A stretch of DNA of 64,000 bases from Kineothrix sp. MB12-C1 (GTDB lineage Bacteria; Bacillota; Clostridia; Lachnospirales; Lachnospiraceae). Shown here in pieces: positions 55,112 through 63,755 of this stretch; position 1 is the first letter of the stretch; each line of letters starts with the position of its first letter. The stretch covers positions 3,100,001 to 3,164,000 of the forward strand of contig NZ_CP132957.1 of NCBI RefSeq assembly GCF_030863805.1, read 5' to 3'. The position numbers and the translations under genes are program-made. The notes under the pieces are model-generated. The model was given only the letters and a program-made list of their open reading frames with translations, did not search any database and was not told the origin of the DNA.

Positions 55112-55405
55112 ATGGTGGTATATTTTACAGGGAAAAGGACATTTGCAGCGGCATTCTTTCATGTGTTCGTATTATTTTTGGTAGTAAATTTGTACGACTT
55201 AATTGTCCTCGATTTAATTATTTTTTGTCATAGTAAAAAGCTAGTGATTCCAGGTGCCGAAGATATGAAAGAAGAATATCGAAATCCTATGCACCACATA
55301 ATAGGCGCGTTAAAAGGCTATTCTACCGAATATATAAACTTTGCAATACATGAATTAAAGGACAGAAAAGAATTAATGTATTCATTTGAAACTGAAAGAA
55401 ATTAA
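55112..55405 (+). CDS. Membrane protein of unknown function, probably N-truncated
   Basis: 97 residues: a membrane segment (about 10-37, AFFHVFVLFLVVNLYDLIVLDLIIF) then a polar tail (HSKKLVIPGAEDMKEEYRNPMHH...). The pattern looks like the end of a longer multi-pass protein whose first part is missing. AAGAAGGAC precedes the ATG. Neighbours a decayed lipoprotein gene, so this may also be decaying. Confidence 0.5.
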   Translation: MVVYFTGKRTFAAAFFHVFVLFLVVNLYDLIVLDLIIFCHSKKLVIPGAEDMKEEYRNPMHHIIGALKGYSTEYINFAIHELKDRKELMYSFETERN

Positions 55406-55427
55406 GTGAGCAGTGAGGGGGGTTTTT

Positions 55428-55466
55428 ATGATTCTTGCTATTGCAGAAGCTCCATGCAAAGTCTGA
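55428..55466 (+). CDS. Leader peptide upstream of the MFS exporter
   Basis: 12 codons, MILAIAEAPCKV, with a strong GTGAGGGGGG site 5-6 bases before the ATG. It starts 99 bases before the exporter gene start and ends inside the left arm of a large hairpin (55453-55533). This is the layout of resistance-gene attenuation leaders, where ribosome stalling changes folding downstream. Confidence 0.5.
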   Translation: MILAIAEAPCKV

Positions 55467-55533
55467 TATTGGACGGAAATTGTATGGAGCGGTAGTATAA
55501 AGATTGCCGTCCAAGTCAGGCTTTGCATTTTCA
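55449..55533 (+). promoter_or_regulatory. Two mutually exclusive hairpins in the exporter leader
   Basis: Hairpin A: GCTCCAT (55449-55455) with ATGGAGC (55484-55490). Hairpin B: ATGCAAAGTCTGATATTGGA-CGG (55454-55476) with CCGTCCAAGTCAGGCTTTGC-AT (to 55533). They share bases, so only one can form at a time. Confidence 0.55.
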
Positions 55534-55565
55534 AACTAATAATAAAGATTTGAAGGAGCAAAGCT

Positions 55566-56870
55566 ATGAAAAAAACAAATATATTTTCTGACCTCCGAAT
55601 TTTTTTAATTCTGTGGGGTTCACAAACTGTATCCACATTGGGTACTGCTATGACTAATTTTGCACTCATTGTATGGGTGTATGGACAAAAAGAAACGGCT
55701 TCCAGTATAACATTGTTGTCCGTGTTCTCCTTTTTACCCTCGATACTATTTTGTTTTATCGCCGGTACAATTGCTGACAGATGGGATAAAAAGCGTATCA
55801 TGTTGGTATGTGATTTGATTGCAGCTATTGGCACAGTAACCGTTTTGGTGCTTTATTTGACATCAACATTGCAAATATGGCATTTGTATATTATCAACTT
55901 TCTGCTTAGCTTCATGAACGCATTTCAAAGCCCTGCGTCCTATGTAGCAACAAGCTTGTTAGTGCCAAAGGAGCACTATGTGAGAGTGAGCGGACTGCAT
56001 GCCCTTTCTGGTTCCATCATCACGATACTTGCTCCGGCGTTGGGGAGTGCGGTACTAGCCGTTGGTGGATTGGAAGCAGTTCTAATGATTGACCTCGCCA
56101 CTTTTTCGGTTGCTTTTCTAACGCTATTATTTTTTATTAGAATCCCGGTAATCGAGAGCATGGCAAGGGAAGTAAAAGAATCATTCACCAGAAGCTGTAT
56201 GGCTGGAATTAATTTTCTGCGGAACCATTCGGCTTTGCTGCGAATTATCTTGTTTTTCGCTTTTATTAATCTGATTGCAAAAATGGGCGGTTATGGTATG
56301 CTGCCTGCATTGGTGCTTGGGCGCACAGGAAACGACCAAGTTGCGCTTGGTATAGTCGAGGCTGCTGTGGGGATAGGAACGCTTGTAGGGAGTGTTTTTG
56401 TTACCTTAATGAAACCGGTGCGGAATCGGGTTCGGGTTATCTTTTTCTCCTGTGGTATATCGTTTCTTTTAGGCGATGTTGGGCAGAGCCTAACCCATAC
56501 TTTACCATTGTGGATAGCGGCGGCGTTTACATCCAATGTTCCTATGGCATTTTTAAATGCTAACCTAACAGCTGTCATGCGTACCAATGTGCCAATAGAA
56601 ATGCAGGGGCGCGTTTTTTCGGCAAGGGATACCATCCAGTACAGTACAATCCCAATTGGGCTGTTACTGGGCGGGATTTTAGCAGATAACATGTTTGAGC
56701 CATTTATGACAGGCGATTCACAATTGCAGCAAGTGTTATCAATCCCTTTCGGCACTGGAAAAGGCTCTGGGATAGCGGTAATCTTCTTCATCGTTGGGAT
56801 GATCGGGTTTATTACAAGCTTTGTTGCTTTGAAAAATCCATTGTATCAGGGTTTAAATGAGGAATCATAA
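55566..56870 (+). CDS. MFS drug exporter (Mef/MFS_3-like)
   Basis: 434 residues, 12 membrane segments. MFS-type signature in the first loop (GTIADRWDKKRIMLVCDLIAA), start LRIFLILWGSQTVSTLGTAM, and MQGRVFSARDTIQYSTIP in the second half. Close in kind to macrolide-efflux Mef and enterobactin-exporter families; drug export is likely, macrolides only a guess. A 12-codon leader peptide and switching hairpins precede it. GAAGGAGCAAAGCT lies before the ATG. Single gene, own terminator. Confidence 0.87.
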   Translation: MKKTNIFSDLRIFLILWGSQTVSTLGTAMTNFALIVWVYGQKETASSITLLSVFSFLPSILFCFIAGTIADRWDKKRIMLVCDLIAAIGTVTVLVLYLTSTLQIWHLYIINFLLSFMNAFQSPASYVATSLLVPKEHYVRVSGLHALSGSIITILAPALGSAVLAVGGLEAVLMIDLATFSVAFLTLLFFIRIPVIESMAREVKESFTRSCMAGINFLRNHSALLRIILFFAFINLIAKMGGYGMLPALVLGRTGNDQVALGIVEAAVGIGTLVGSVFVTLMKPVRNRVRVIFFSCGISFLLGDVGQSLTHTLPLWIAAAFTSNVPMAFLNANLTAVMRTNVPIEMQGRVFSARDTIQYSTIPIGLLLGGILADNMFEPFMTGDSQLQQVLSIPFGTGKGSGIAVIFFIVGMIGFITSFVALKNPLYQGLNEES

Positions 56871-56890
56871 AGTGTAAGACGAGATAGCGG

Positions 56891-56926
56891 AACGGGCACC
56901 TTATTGTGGAGGTGTCCGTTTTCTTT
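56891..56926 (+). terminator. Terminator after the MFS gene
   Basis: AACGGGCACCT and AGGTGTCCGTT stem, followed by TTCTTT. Confidence 0.85.
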
Positions 56927-57055
56927 AGCTGTTCTTGTCGATAATAAACTAAAAGAAATACAAATATTGAGGATAAGGTTAATTTTACCTTGATTTTTTT
57001 TGTCTTCTATGAGGATACTAAATGGAAGGATAAATTGAAAAAGGAATGGATTGAA

Positions 57056-58513
57056 ATGAAAAAAATAAATATTGGATGGAATTTTGATAACAGTTACATT
57101 CATTTGCCGGAAAAGTTTTATTCAAAACAAGGGCCAACCCCTGTGTCCTCCCCGGAGTTGGTTATTCTGAATAAATCCCTTTCTAAATCTCTTGGATTGG
57201 ACATAGATATACTGCAAAATAGCGGAATAGGGATATTAGCAGGAAATGAGGTGCCGGAAGGGACCACACCCATAGCACAAGCATATGCAGGCCATCAGTT
57301 TGGTCATTTTACGATGCTTGGAGATGGGAGAGCCTTATTGCTTGGAGAGCAGATTACATCAGATGGCAGGCGTTTTGACATCCAGCTTAAAGGGGCGGGG
57401 AGAACGCCATACTCCAGGGGAGGAGATGGAAGGGCTGCTTTAGGCCCCATGCTTCGAGAATATATTATTAGTGAAGCCCTTCATTACCTTAACATCCCCA
57501 CGACCCGAAGTCTGGCAGTGATTACAACAGGGCAAAGGGTAATAAGGGAAAGGGCGCTTCCTGGTGCGATATTAACCCGTGTCGCATCCAGCCATATTCG
57601 AGTGGGCACCTTTCAATACGCTGCCGCCTATGGCAGTATGAAAGACGTGCAGCTTTTAGCCGAATATACCTTACAACGGCATTTTCCGGATATTGCATTC
57701 CATGAAAAACGATTCACCCTGTTACTAAGAGAAGTCATTAAAAAACAGGCACAATTGATTGCAAAATGGCAATTGGTTGGGTTTATTCATGGCGTAATGA
57801 ATACAGATAATATGACAATAAGTGGAGAATCTATCGATTTTGGTCCCTGTGCATTTATGGATGCATATTATCCGGGAACGGTTTTTAGCTCAATTGATAC
57901 GGCCGGCCGATATGCTTATGGGAATCAGCCGCAAATTGCAGCATGGAACCTCGCAAGATTTGCGGAGACCTTGTTGCCGCTTCTTCATGAGAATGAAGAT
58001 AAGGCTTTAAATATAGCAAATGAGGAGATCTCGAATTTTAAAACGATTTACGCTTATCACTGGCTCAACGGTATGCGGGCAAAATTAGGATTTTTTAATG
58101 AAGAGGAAGAAGATGAGTCTATAGTAACCGAATTGCTGAATATTATGGAAAAATACAAGGCAGATTATACCAATACCTTCAGGAACTTAACCCTTGGTAA
58201 ATTAGAAGGTATGGATATTTTTTCTACTGCTGAATTTTTAGATTGGAAAGAGAAGTGGGATATAAGGCGGAAGAAAGAGAACAAATCAAAAGAGGAATCC
58301 AATCAGTTGATGAGGGAAAATAATCCTGCCATAATACCACGCAATCACAGAGTTGAAGAGGCATTGGAGGCCGCTGAAAAGGGGAATTTCAGTATAATGG
58401 AAAAGCTGCTCGATGTACTTGATCATCCTTATGAGTATTCTCCACAGCAAGAAGAATTCTCCATGTTGCCCCCTGCATCTGCGTGTTCCTATAGGACGTT
58501 CTGCGGAACATAA
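57056..58513 (+). CDS. selO: Protein adenylyltransferase SelO
   Basis: 485 residues from ATG 57056 (AAAGGAATGG 7 bases upstream). Pseudokinase-fold enzyme that moves AMP to Ser/Thr/Tyr of proteins. Seen: [23 protein letters not shown] (ATP-binding region), [47 protein letters not shown] (metal-binding Asn/Asp) and C-terminal YRTFCGT. In eukaryotes the Cys near the end is selenocysteine; here it is an ordinary Cys (TGC). Complete. Redox-stress role is by analogy. Confidence 0.95.
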   Translation: MKKINIGWNFDNSYIHLPEKFYSKQGPTPVSSPELVILNKSLSKSLGLDIDILQNSGIGILAGNEVPEGTTPIAQAYAGHQFGHFTMLGDGRALLLGEQITSDGRRFDIQLKGAGRTPYSRGGDGRAALGPMLREYIISEALHYLNIPTTRSLAVITTGQRVIRERALPGAILTRVASSHIRVGTFQYAAAYGSMKDVQLLAEYTLQRHFPDIAFHEKRFTLLLREVIKKQAQLIAKWQLVGFIHGVMNTDNMTISGESIDFGPCAFMDAYYPGTVFSSIDTAGRYAYGNQPQIAAWNLARFAETLLPLLHENEDKALNIANEEISNFKTIYAYHWLNGMRAKLGFFNEEEEDESIVTELLNIMEKYKADYTNTFRNLTLGKLEGMDIFSTAEFLDWKEKWDIRRKKENKSKEESNQLMRENNPAIIPRNHRVEEALEAAEKGNFSIMEKLLDVLDHPYEYSPQQEEFSMLPPASACSYRTFCGT

Positions 58514-58536
58514 ACTAAAAACGGATTCTCATATAG

Positions 58537-58566
58537 AAAACCCCGCTTCTCATGAAACGGGGTTTT
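58537..58566. terminator. Bidirectional terminator between selO and the MerR gene
   Basis: AAAACCCCG and CGGGGTTTT arms with a 12-base loop; convergent genes. Confidence 0.88.
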
Positions 58567-58576
58567 GAACGGTATA

Positions 58577-59320
58577 TTATTTTTTATTCTCCGTATAGAT
58601 AGCCATAGCTTCTGCCAGGAATTTAGAAAGACCTTCGCCGTATTTGTCAATATTTTTGGTAAATCGTTCGTCAGTGATGTAGAGCTGGCCTACTCCTGAG
58701 AAGGCTTCCAGAGAATATTGATAGCCAAAGTTGGCATTAAAATGATGGTACATCTCTGCTATAGCCTTTTGGGCGATAGCAGAGCCGGGCGATTCCATCC
58801 GTACCTTCGATAGGTTCATGAATAAATCGTCCATGCCTTTAGCAATAGCCTTTTGCTCCTCGTTGGATAAACCGGCTATATAGGCATTGTTTTGATCTAT
58901 TTTTTCGTCACCCCACAGTCGGCGAGCCTCTTCTTCATAAGGATTGCTGGTAAAATCAAATCCGTTAAATTTTTCTTTTTCACTCATTTCAAGTTCTCCT
59001 TTCATGTTTTGAATGGACTTTTCAAGAGTTTTCAGCATGGAATCGATGCGCTTCTTTTCATGAAGCAGATATTTCTTTTGTATATCAAATGCCTTTGCTC
59101 TGTCAAAATCCGGTCTGTTCAGCAGTTCTTTGATTTTTGCAAGGGGAAAGCCGCATTCCTTGAAAAACAGTATTTGCTGCAATTTATCGATATCCTCCGC
59201 CGCATATTCGCGATAGCCGTTTTCCGGATTACGGCCCGGGCAGAGGAGCCCCATCGCATCATAATGGTGCAGTGTACGAACGCTGATTCCTGTAATTTCT
59301 GATACTTCATTGGATTTCAT
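58577..59320 (-). CDS. MerR-family regulator with TipAS drug-binding domain
   Basis: 247 residues. MerR winged-helix (1-70; [38 protein letters not shown]), long dimerisation helix (about 75-115) and TipAS domain (about 125-247; [45 protein letters not shown]). TipA-type proteins bind thiopeptide antibiotics and activate their own promoter. A matching promoter with 19-base spacer lies upstream. The MFS exporter 1.7 kb away could be a target but shows no such promoter. Confidence 0.92.
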   Translation of the reverse strand: MKSNEVSEITGISVRTLHHYDAMGLLCPGRNPENGYREYAAEDIDKLQQILFFKECGFPLAKIKELLNRPDFDRAKAFDIQKKYLLHEKKRIDSMLKTLEKSIQNMKGELEMSEKEKFNGFDFTSNPYEEEARRLWGDEKIDQNNAYIAGLSNEEQKAIAKGMDDLFMNLSKVRMESPGSAIAQKAIAEMYHHFNANFGYQYSLEAFSGVGQLYITDERFTKNIDKYGEGLSKFLAEAMAIYTENKK

Positions 59321-59375
59321 TGGGCATATCCCCCTTCTTGTTCAATCTATCTTTTCCTGAGGACCTCATATGTAT

Positions 59376-59406
59376 ATCATAAAGTATGACGTTGCGTAGG
59401 AGTCAA
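59376..59406 (-). promoter_or_regulatory. MerR-type promoter with 19-base spacer
   Basis: Minus strand TTGACT (59406-59401), 19 bases, TATGAT (59381-59376). The overlong spacer with a CCTACGCAACGTC-type dyad is the usual target of MerR activators, which twist the DNA; fits autoregulation. Confidence 0.68.
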
Positions 59407-59502
59407 TCTTTTTTTGAACTTTTTTGTAAATTTTTTTAAAAATAAAAAACTGAATTCTTTTATCGAAGAAAAAACATGGGGTGGGAAGCGGAAAAGGAAA
59501 AG

Positions 59503-59571
59503 GTATGTAAAGGAACCTTGACAAAAGTAAATACAATACATATAATGTATGTAAAGGTAACTTGTCAAAAG
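59503..59571 (+). promoter_or_regulatory. Promoter and direct-repeat operator of the XRE/membrane-protein pair
   Basis: TTGACA (59518-59523), 17 bases, TATAAT (59541-59546), both consensus. Near-identical 25-mers GTATGTAAAGGAACCTTGAC-AAAAG (from 59503) and GTATGTAAAGGTAACTTGTC-AAAAG (from 59547) lie 44 bases apart: one covers the -35 box, one lies at the transcription start. Suits binding by the XRE protein encoded next. Confidence 0.6.
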
Positions 59572-59586
59572 GAAGGTGATCGGATT

Positions 59587-59802
59587 GTGAAAAATAGAGT
59601 GGAAGAATTGAGAAAGGAACGCAAATTGAGCCAAGATGAGTTTGCAAAGGCAATAAGAGTATCAAGGCAAACTGTTAGTTCGATTGAAACGGGAAAATAT
59701 AATCCGTCTTTAGAGTTAGCGTTTACCATATCTGATTTTTTTGGTAAAACAATAGAGGAGATATTTATATTTGAAAGGAGCGGGAAAAATGAAAAAAAAT
59801 AA
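59587..59802 (+). CDS. Small XRE-family regulator
   Basis: 71 residues from GTG 59587 (GGAAGGTGATC upstream). Almost only a helix-turn-helix domain (RVEELRKERKLSQDEFAKAI, VSRQTVSSIETGKYNPSLEL). Short regulators like this, paired with a small membrane protein, are common in Firmicutes and often autoregulated. Overlaps the membrane protein gene by 14 bases. Confidence 0.88.
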   Translation: MKNRVEELRKERKLSQDEFAKAIRVSRQTVSSIETGKYNPSLELAFTISDFFGKTIEEIFIFERSGKNEKK

Positions 59803-60232
59803 TCTTTTTACTGGAATTGCCTATATGTCAATTGGTGCTTTATTCGCCATAGCCGCAGGCTTTTCGGGAACAAAATTTCAAAGTCTGCTTTGGGGATTTG
59901 CAGGGGGAGGATTTGGCGGCGGTGCTTTATTATTGTGGAAATATTTTTATTGGACTCACCCAAACAATAAAAGCAGATATAAAGAACATTTGGAGAATAT
60001 ATCCATTGAATTACATGATGAACGAAAAGAAAAGTTCAGGAATCAATCGGGAAGATATGCCTATATATTAGGTCTAATTACTGTCTGTATTTCAATTATG
60101 ATTTTTTCAGTGTTAGATTCCTTAGGGATGGTTCAACATACGAGAGTCTTGATTTTATATTTAGGTGGATATGTGATTTTCCAATATATTGCAGGGATAC
60201 TCATATTTAAGTATCTCAACAAGAAATATTAA
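59789..60232 (+). CDS. Small membrane protein paired with the XRE regulator
   Basis: 147 residues from ATG 59789 (GAAAGGAG 8 bases upstream). Four membrane segments (about 8-26, 30-48, 92-112, 118-140) with a charged middle loop (YKEHLENISIELHDERKEKFRNQSGR) like the DUF2178/DUF3796-like proteins seen next to such regulators. Function unknown. Possibly senses membrane state for the regulator. Confidence 0.7.
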   Translation: MKKNNLFTGIAYMSIGALFAIAAGFSGTKFQSLLWGFAGGGFGGGALLLWKYFYWTHPNNKSRYKEHLENISIELHDERKEKFRNQSGRYAYILGLITVCISIMIFSVLDSLGMVQHTRVLILYLGGYVIFQYIAGILIFKYLNKKY

Positions 60233-60299
60233 GTCAAAGCCTATGAAAAAATTGAGCAAATCTTATCGAAATTATTTCTGTCTTTGCTCTATGGCAGCT

Positions 60300-60336
60300 A
60301 AGAGGGCGTAAGTAGAAAATCGCCTACGCCCTCTTA
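60300..60336. terminator. Hairpin between convergent genes
   Basis: AAGAGGGCGTA and TACGCCCTCTT, perfect 11-bp stem; only weak T-rich tails. Confidence 0.65.
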
Positions 60337-60380
60337 ATAATTATGAGATATGGAACAGACTATAGGCACAACACACTGTT

Positions 60381-61646
60381 TTATGATAATTCTGCCATTC
60401 GTGTTACACCTACATAAATATTTGATATCTGATACCATGTCGGATAATCGACGATGCCCGATGGAGGTATATTGAAAATTCCCTGGAAGATTCGTACCGC
60501 ATCTGCCGTCTCAGGACCATAGATTCCATCAGTAGCCACTGTTGGAAGCGCGGGATAATTTTGTGCGATGCGATTCAGTTGCTGTTGAATTTGTAGCACA
60601 CTTTCACCGCTGGAGCCTACTGTCAGATTATATCCCGGCCATGAGGAGGGAACACCCGCGATGCTTTCTGCCGTATTGATATACATATCGTTGCCGAAAT
60701 AGTTACGGATTATTTCAATTGCAGAATACCCTTCGTCTCCAAGATATTTGGAACCCCATTGACTCAAGCCTGCGCATTGTACTCTGGTGCCATCACAAAA
60801 TGAAGTGAAAATCGGCTGTCTAACGCCAGGACGTGATAAATAATTCGCAAATACGTTGTCCACGAGATAGTCGATATTCTCGAAGATATTTCTTCCCTTC
60901 ATCCATTTCTGATCGTAAGCGGTGGAAGAGGTAATCGTAAAGTTATAACCTTGATTCCGATACCATTCGGTATAAACTCTGTTAAGTGTTACCGACATAA
61001 TTGCCAGAATATTCGCATAGAGCGAACTCTCAGGCCATGTGGCATAGACTTCGGAGGAAGCCACATTCTTAATATAGTCTTTGTAGCGGACATAGTAGTT
61101 AGGAGCCGAGGCATCAGAAGGCACTCCATCGTGTACGACAATGAATTCGGGGATCACCACTCTGCTAAGTACAATTTCTCCCGTTTCATCCATTGGTTTG
61201 ATTTCATCTTCGGGTATTTTGGGTGGATAATCCCCGTATAAAGTATGATCAGGAATGACGATCACTTCTTCAGGTTCTCCTTCCAAAGGAACCATCTCAA
61301 TTGGCTGCAGAGCCAATGTATCGGGAAGTATTTGTGTTCCTGATATTAAGATGGGTTCGTATCCTGGAGCTTCCACCTGGATATTATACTCGGAATAAGG
61401 GCGACTGCTTTCCGGCTCCAAGCTATATTCCAGTGGTGGAGCTGGTAATTCTATTTCTTCGGTTTGTCCGGACTCATTTGTATTCAATCTCTCTATAGTA
61501 GCATTTTCTGCTCCTGTATATGAAATTGAAACCGTAGCATCCCTTATCGGAACCGGACCCAGTATGGATGTCACACTGATTTTCAATCCTCCGGCATACG
61601 AACTGTCAACCCCCATCTGTGCTGAATGAAGAATATTTACAGGCAT
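60381..61646 (-). CDS. SpoIID-like protein with peptidoglycan-binding domain
   Basis: 421 residues from ATG 61646 (AGAGG 6 bases upstream). N-terminal carboxypeptidase-regulatory-like beta domain (about 15-110), a Pro/Glu-rich linker, a SpoIID-like catalytic core (about 170-330; YIKNVASSEVYATWPESSLYANILAIMSV, FTSFCDGTRVQCAGLSQWGSKYL), and a PG_binding_1 domain (about 345-415; GSSGESVLQIQQQLNRI, TDGIYGPETADAVRIFQ). SpoIID cuts peptidoglycan during engulfment. Odd: no signal peptide is visible at the N-terminus, so how it reaches the wall is open. Confidence 0.83.
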   Translation of the reverse strand: MPVNILHSAQMGVDSSYAGGLKISVTSILGPVPIRDATVSISYTGAENATIERLNTNESGQTEEIELPAPPLEYSLEPESSRPYSEYNIQVEAPGYEPILISGTQILPDTLALQPIEMVPLEGEPEEVIVIPDHTLYGDYPPKIPEDEIKPMDETGEIVLSRVVIPEFIVVHDGVPSDASAPNYYVRYKDYIKNVASSEVYATWPESSLYANILAIMSVTLNRVYTEWYRNQGYNFTITSSTAYDQKWMKGRNIFENIDYLVDNVFANYLSRPGVRQPIFTSFCDGTRVQCAGLSQWGSKYLGDEGYSAIEIIRNYFGNDMYINTAESIAGVPSSWPGYNLTVGSSGESVLQIQQQLNRIAQNYPALPTVATDGIYGPETADAVRIFQGIFNIPPSGIVDYPTWYQISNIYVGVTRMAELS

Positions 61647-61791
61647 AAAAACCTCTGTACATTTGTTTATCACATTATATGCCTTTTTCTTGATTCTTGT
61701 GAATTATGGCAATGTATTTCTATCCGGCAGCCGATATTTTAATGACTCCGATACCGTGCAGCGAAGTGCATGACACAGTCTGAACAGTAAC

Positions 61792-61821
61792 TTGACATGA
61801 AACAGTGCCCTATGGTATTGT
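61792..61821 (+). promoter_or_regulatory. Promoter upstream of the small protein gene
   Basis: TTGACA (61792-61797), 18 bases, TATTGT (61816-61821). Followed by a hairpin GGATTG-TTGTT-CAATCC (61833-61849), nested in a longer GCCC/GGGC pairing that would cover the first ATG at 61858. Confidence 0.5.
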
Positions 61822-61857
61822 GCCTATAGATGGATTGTTGTTCAATCCGTAGGTATC

Positions 61858-62139
61858 ATGGGGCAAAAGTTTGCAGGCTATAGGAAAGGCATGATCATTA
61901 AGATGAAAAGAAATAAAGGAAAAGTAATGTGGATAAATAGTCTGGATAAAAGCCTAAATCAGGTGATAAAAAAGCAGCAGAAAATATGGAATGCAAAACA
62001 AAAAATCCATAAGAAAGCAGTTATAGCCCGACAAAAAAAGGTGGAGAAGAACATCGACAGGACATTAATGGCAGCTGGTACCATTGCTTGTTTTGCTGTC
62101 GTATTAATAGAAGCTATGGAAGCAAAAAAACAAAGTTAG
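61858..62139 (+). CDS. Small basic protein with C-terminal membrane segment
   Basis: Up to 93 residues; start uncertain among ATG 61858, 61891 and 61903. Lys-rich middle (QVIKKQQKIWNAKQKIHKKAV, coiled-coil-like) and a hydrophobic stretch near the C-terminus (TLMAAGTIACFAVVLIEAM), so probably a tail-anchored small membrane protein. Not recognised. Own promoter and terminator. Confidence 0.6.
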   Translation: MGQKFAGYRKGMIIKMKRNKGKVMWINSLDKSLNQVIKKQQKIWNAKQKIHKKAVIARQKKVEKNIDRTLMAAGTIACFAVVLIEAMEAKKQS

Positions 62140-62173
62140 AGTGCGGCTATGTTAAATTCTACGATAATAAAGT

Positions 62174-62220
62174 AAAGGATATTTAACCGATGTACCGGCT
62201 AAATATCCTTTATTTATTTT
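62174..62220. terminator. Bidirectional terminator
   Basis: AAAGGATATTTA and TAAATATCCTTT arms with T-rich tail. Confidence 0.85.
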
Positions 62221-63061
62221 ACTCCAGATTCAATTTCTTTTTCAGCATATATTCTGTGATAAAGAATAGGGCGACGCTGACAATTGCGGAGAGAACGATA
62301 GAACTGCCAAGAACAGCCTTAATGAAAGTTCCGAATGTTCCATCAGGGAAGAACACATCCACATTCGTGCTGGAGAAGACTCCGATTAGTGGGATGTTCA
62401 TAATGATAGAGGTACCAAATTGTAAAATTGTATACTGTGCAATATACCAAACCACTGCGCCGGCAACCTTATGCTTGGTAAAAAGCTGTCCGAGAGAAAC
62501 GGATGAATATAGCATAAGGATGGAAAGAAAGGTACCGACAATCATAGATACGATAGTCAATAACAGAAATATACCGATACTCATACCAAGCTCATTTCTG
62601 AAGAAAGGAAGAACCTGAGTACGGAAGACTTGATAGATTTCTGCCCATTCGGCAGCATCTCCAAAGCTCATAGCAGCGCAAATTAAAAGGATAATGACGC
62701 TGAAAAAAATCACAACGCTTGTAATGATAGTCCATATAGCACCCACAAACATCTTTGATAAAATAATTTCCCGCGGGGTGACAGGAAGTGTGTTGGTCAA
62801 ATACCCTTCATCGCTATAGACATTCTTATAATAACGAACTGCAATATAAACAAAAATTGCAATAGAGCCTGCGAAAAGAGCGAGATAGTAAAATAAAATG
62901 GAGAGAACGAGGAGCACATTTATAAGGTCATAATCCAATTTCCATAAAGGAGATGCCATAGAAATTGCTCCGATTGCAGTTATAATAAGAAGAAAGATAT
63001 TAATGGCGGCAGGAACTTTCCAGAAGGATTTCCAGTCGTATTTGAATAATTTTCCTAGCAT
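62219..63061 (-). CDS. ABC transporter permease (ABC-2 type)
   Basis: 280 residues with six membrane segments (about 15-38, 45-70, 95-120, 130-160, 175-200, 245-270). The start LFKYDWKSFWKVPAAINIFL is typical of the ABC-2 permeases of YtrB/C-like systems. Coding overlap of 7 bases with the ATPase gene (63055-63061) means they are made together. Substrate unknown; often linked to cell-wall stress or peptide resistance. Confidence 0.82.
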   Translation of the reverse strand: MLGKLFKYDWKSFWKVPAAINIFLLIITAIGAISMASPLWKLDYDLINVLLVLSILFYYLALFAGSIAIFVYIAVRYYKNVYSDEGYLTNTLPVTPREIILSKMFVGAIWTIITSVVIFFSVIILLICAAMSFGDAAEWAEIYQVFRTQVLPFFRNELGMSIGIFLLLTIVSMIVGTFLSILMLYSSVSLGQLFTKHKVAGAVVWYIAQYTILQFGTSIIMNIPLIGVFSSTNVDVFFPDGTFGTFIKAVLGSSIVLSAIVSVALFFITEYMLKKKLNLE

Positions 63062-63753
63062 GCAAACACCTCCCTGAAATAAGCATCTACGGAACGCCCG
63101 TATTGTTCTCTGATCTGATCTACGCTCATATGTGACAGTACCTGACCGTCTCGTATGAGGATGACTTCATCCAGAACGTTTTCGATATCCGAGATTAGAT
63201 GGGTGGATAGTAAAATGCTGGCATTCTCATTGTAATTGCTTATAATTGTTTTTAAAATATAGTCTCTGGCTGCAGGGTCAACACCGGCAATCGGCTCATC
63301 CAGAATATATAGATCAGCATTTCGGCTCATAACGAGGATAAGCTGTACTTTCTCCTTTGTTCCCTTCGATAACGTTTTTAATCTTGCAGTAAATGAGATG
63401 TTCAGGGAATGCAGCATATTAAATGCGGTATCCCGATTGAAATCCGCATAGAAATCTGAGAAATACTCTACGATATCGCATACTCTCATATTCTCTTGAA
63501 GATAAGTCCTTTCCGGCAGATAGGCGATGATAGCCTTCGTTTCGATACCGGGAGCATATCCGTTAATTGATATACTTCCTGCGGTCGGTGTCAACAGTCC
63601 ATTCATCATCTTAATAAGAGTAGTCTTACCGCTCCCGTTAGGTCCCAGAAGCCCTATTATCTTCCCTCTTGGTATGACGAGGCTCATATTATTCACACCG
63701 AGCGTTTTACCATAGGCCTTAGTCAAGCCTCTGATTTCAGCTAAAGTTTCCAT
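63055..63753 (-). CDS. ABC transporter ATP-binding protein
   Basis: 232 residues. Walker A GPNGSGKTTLIKM, Q-loop, signature LSKGTKEKVQLI (a Lys in place of the second Gly), Walker B LYILDEPIAGVDPAA, and switch His in STHLISDIENV. Partner of the permease. A GntR regulator gene lies 2 bases upstream. Confidence 0.93.
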   Translation of the reverse strand: METLAEIRGLTKAYGKTLGVNNMSLVIPRGKIIGLLGPNGSGKTTLIKMMNGLLTPTAGSISINGYAPGIETKAIIAYLPERTYLQENMRVCDIVEYFSDFYADFNRDTAFNMLHSLNISFTARLKTLSKGTKEKVQLILVMSRNADLYILDEPIAGVDPAARDYILKTIISNYNENASILLSTHLISDIENVLDEVILIRDGQVLSHMSVDQIREQYGRSVDAYFREVFAC

Positions 63754-63755
63754 AA

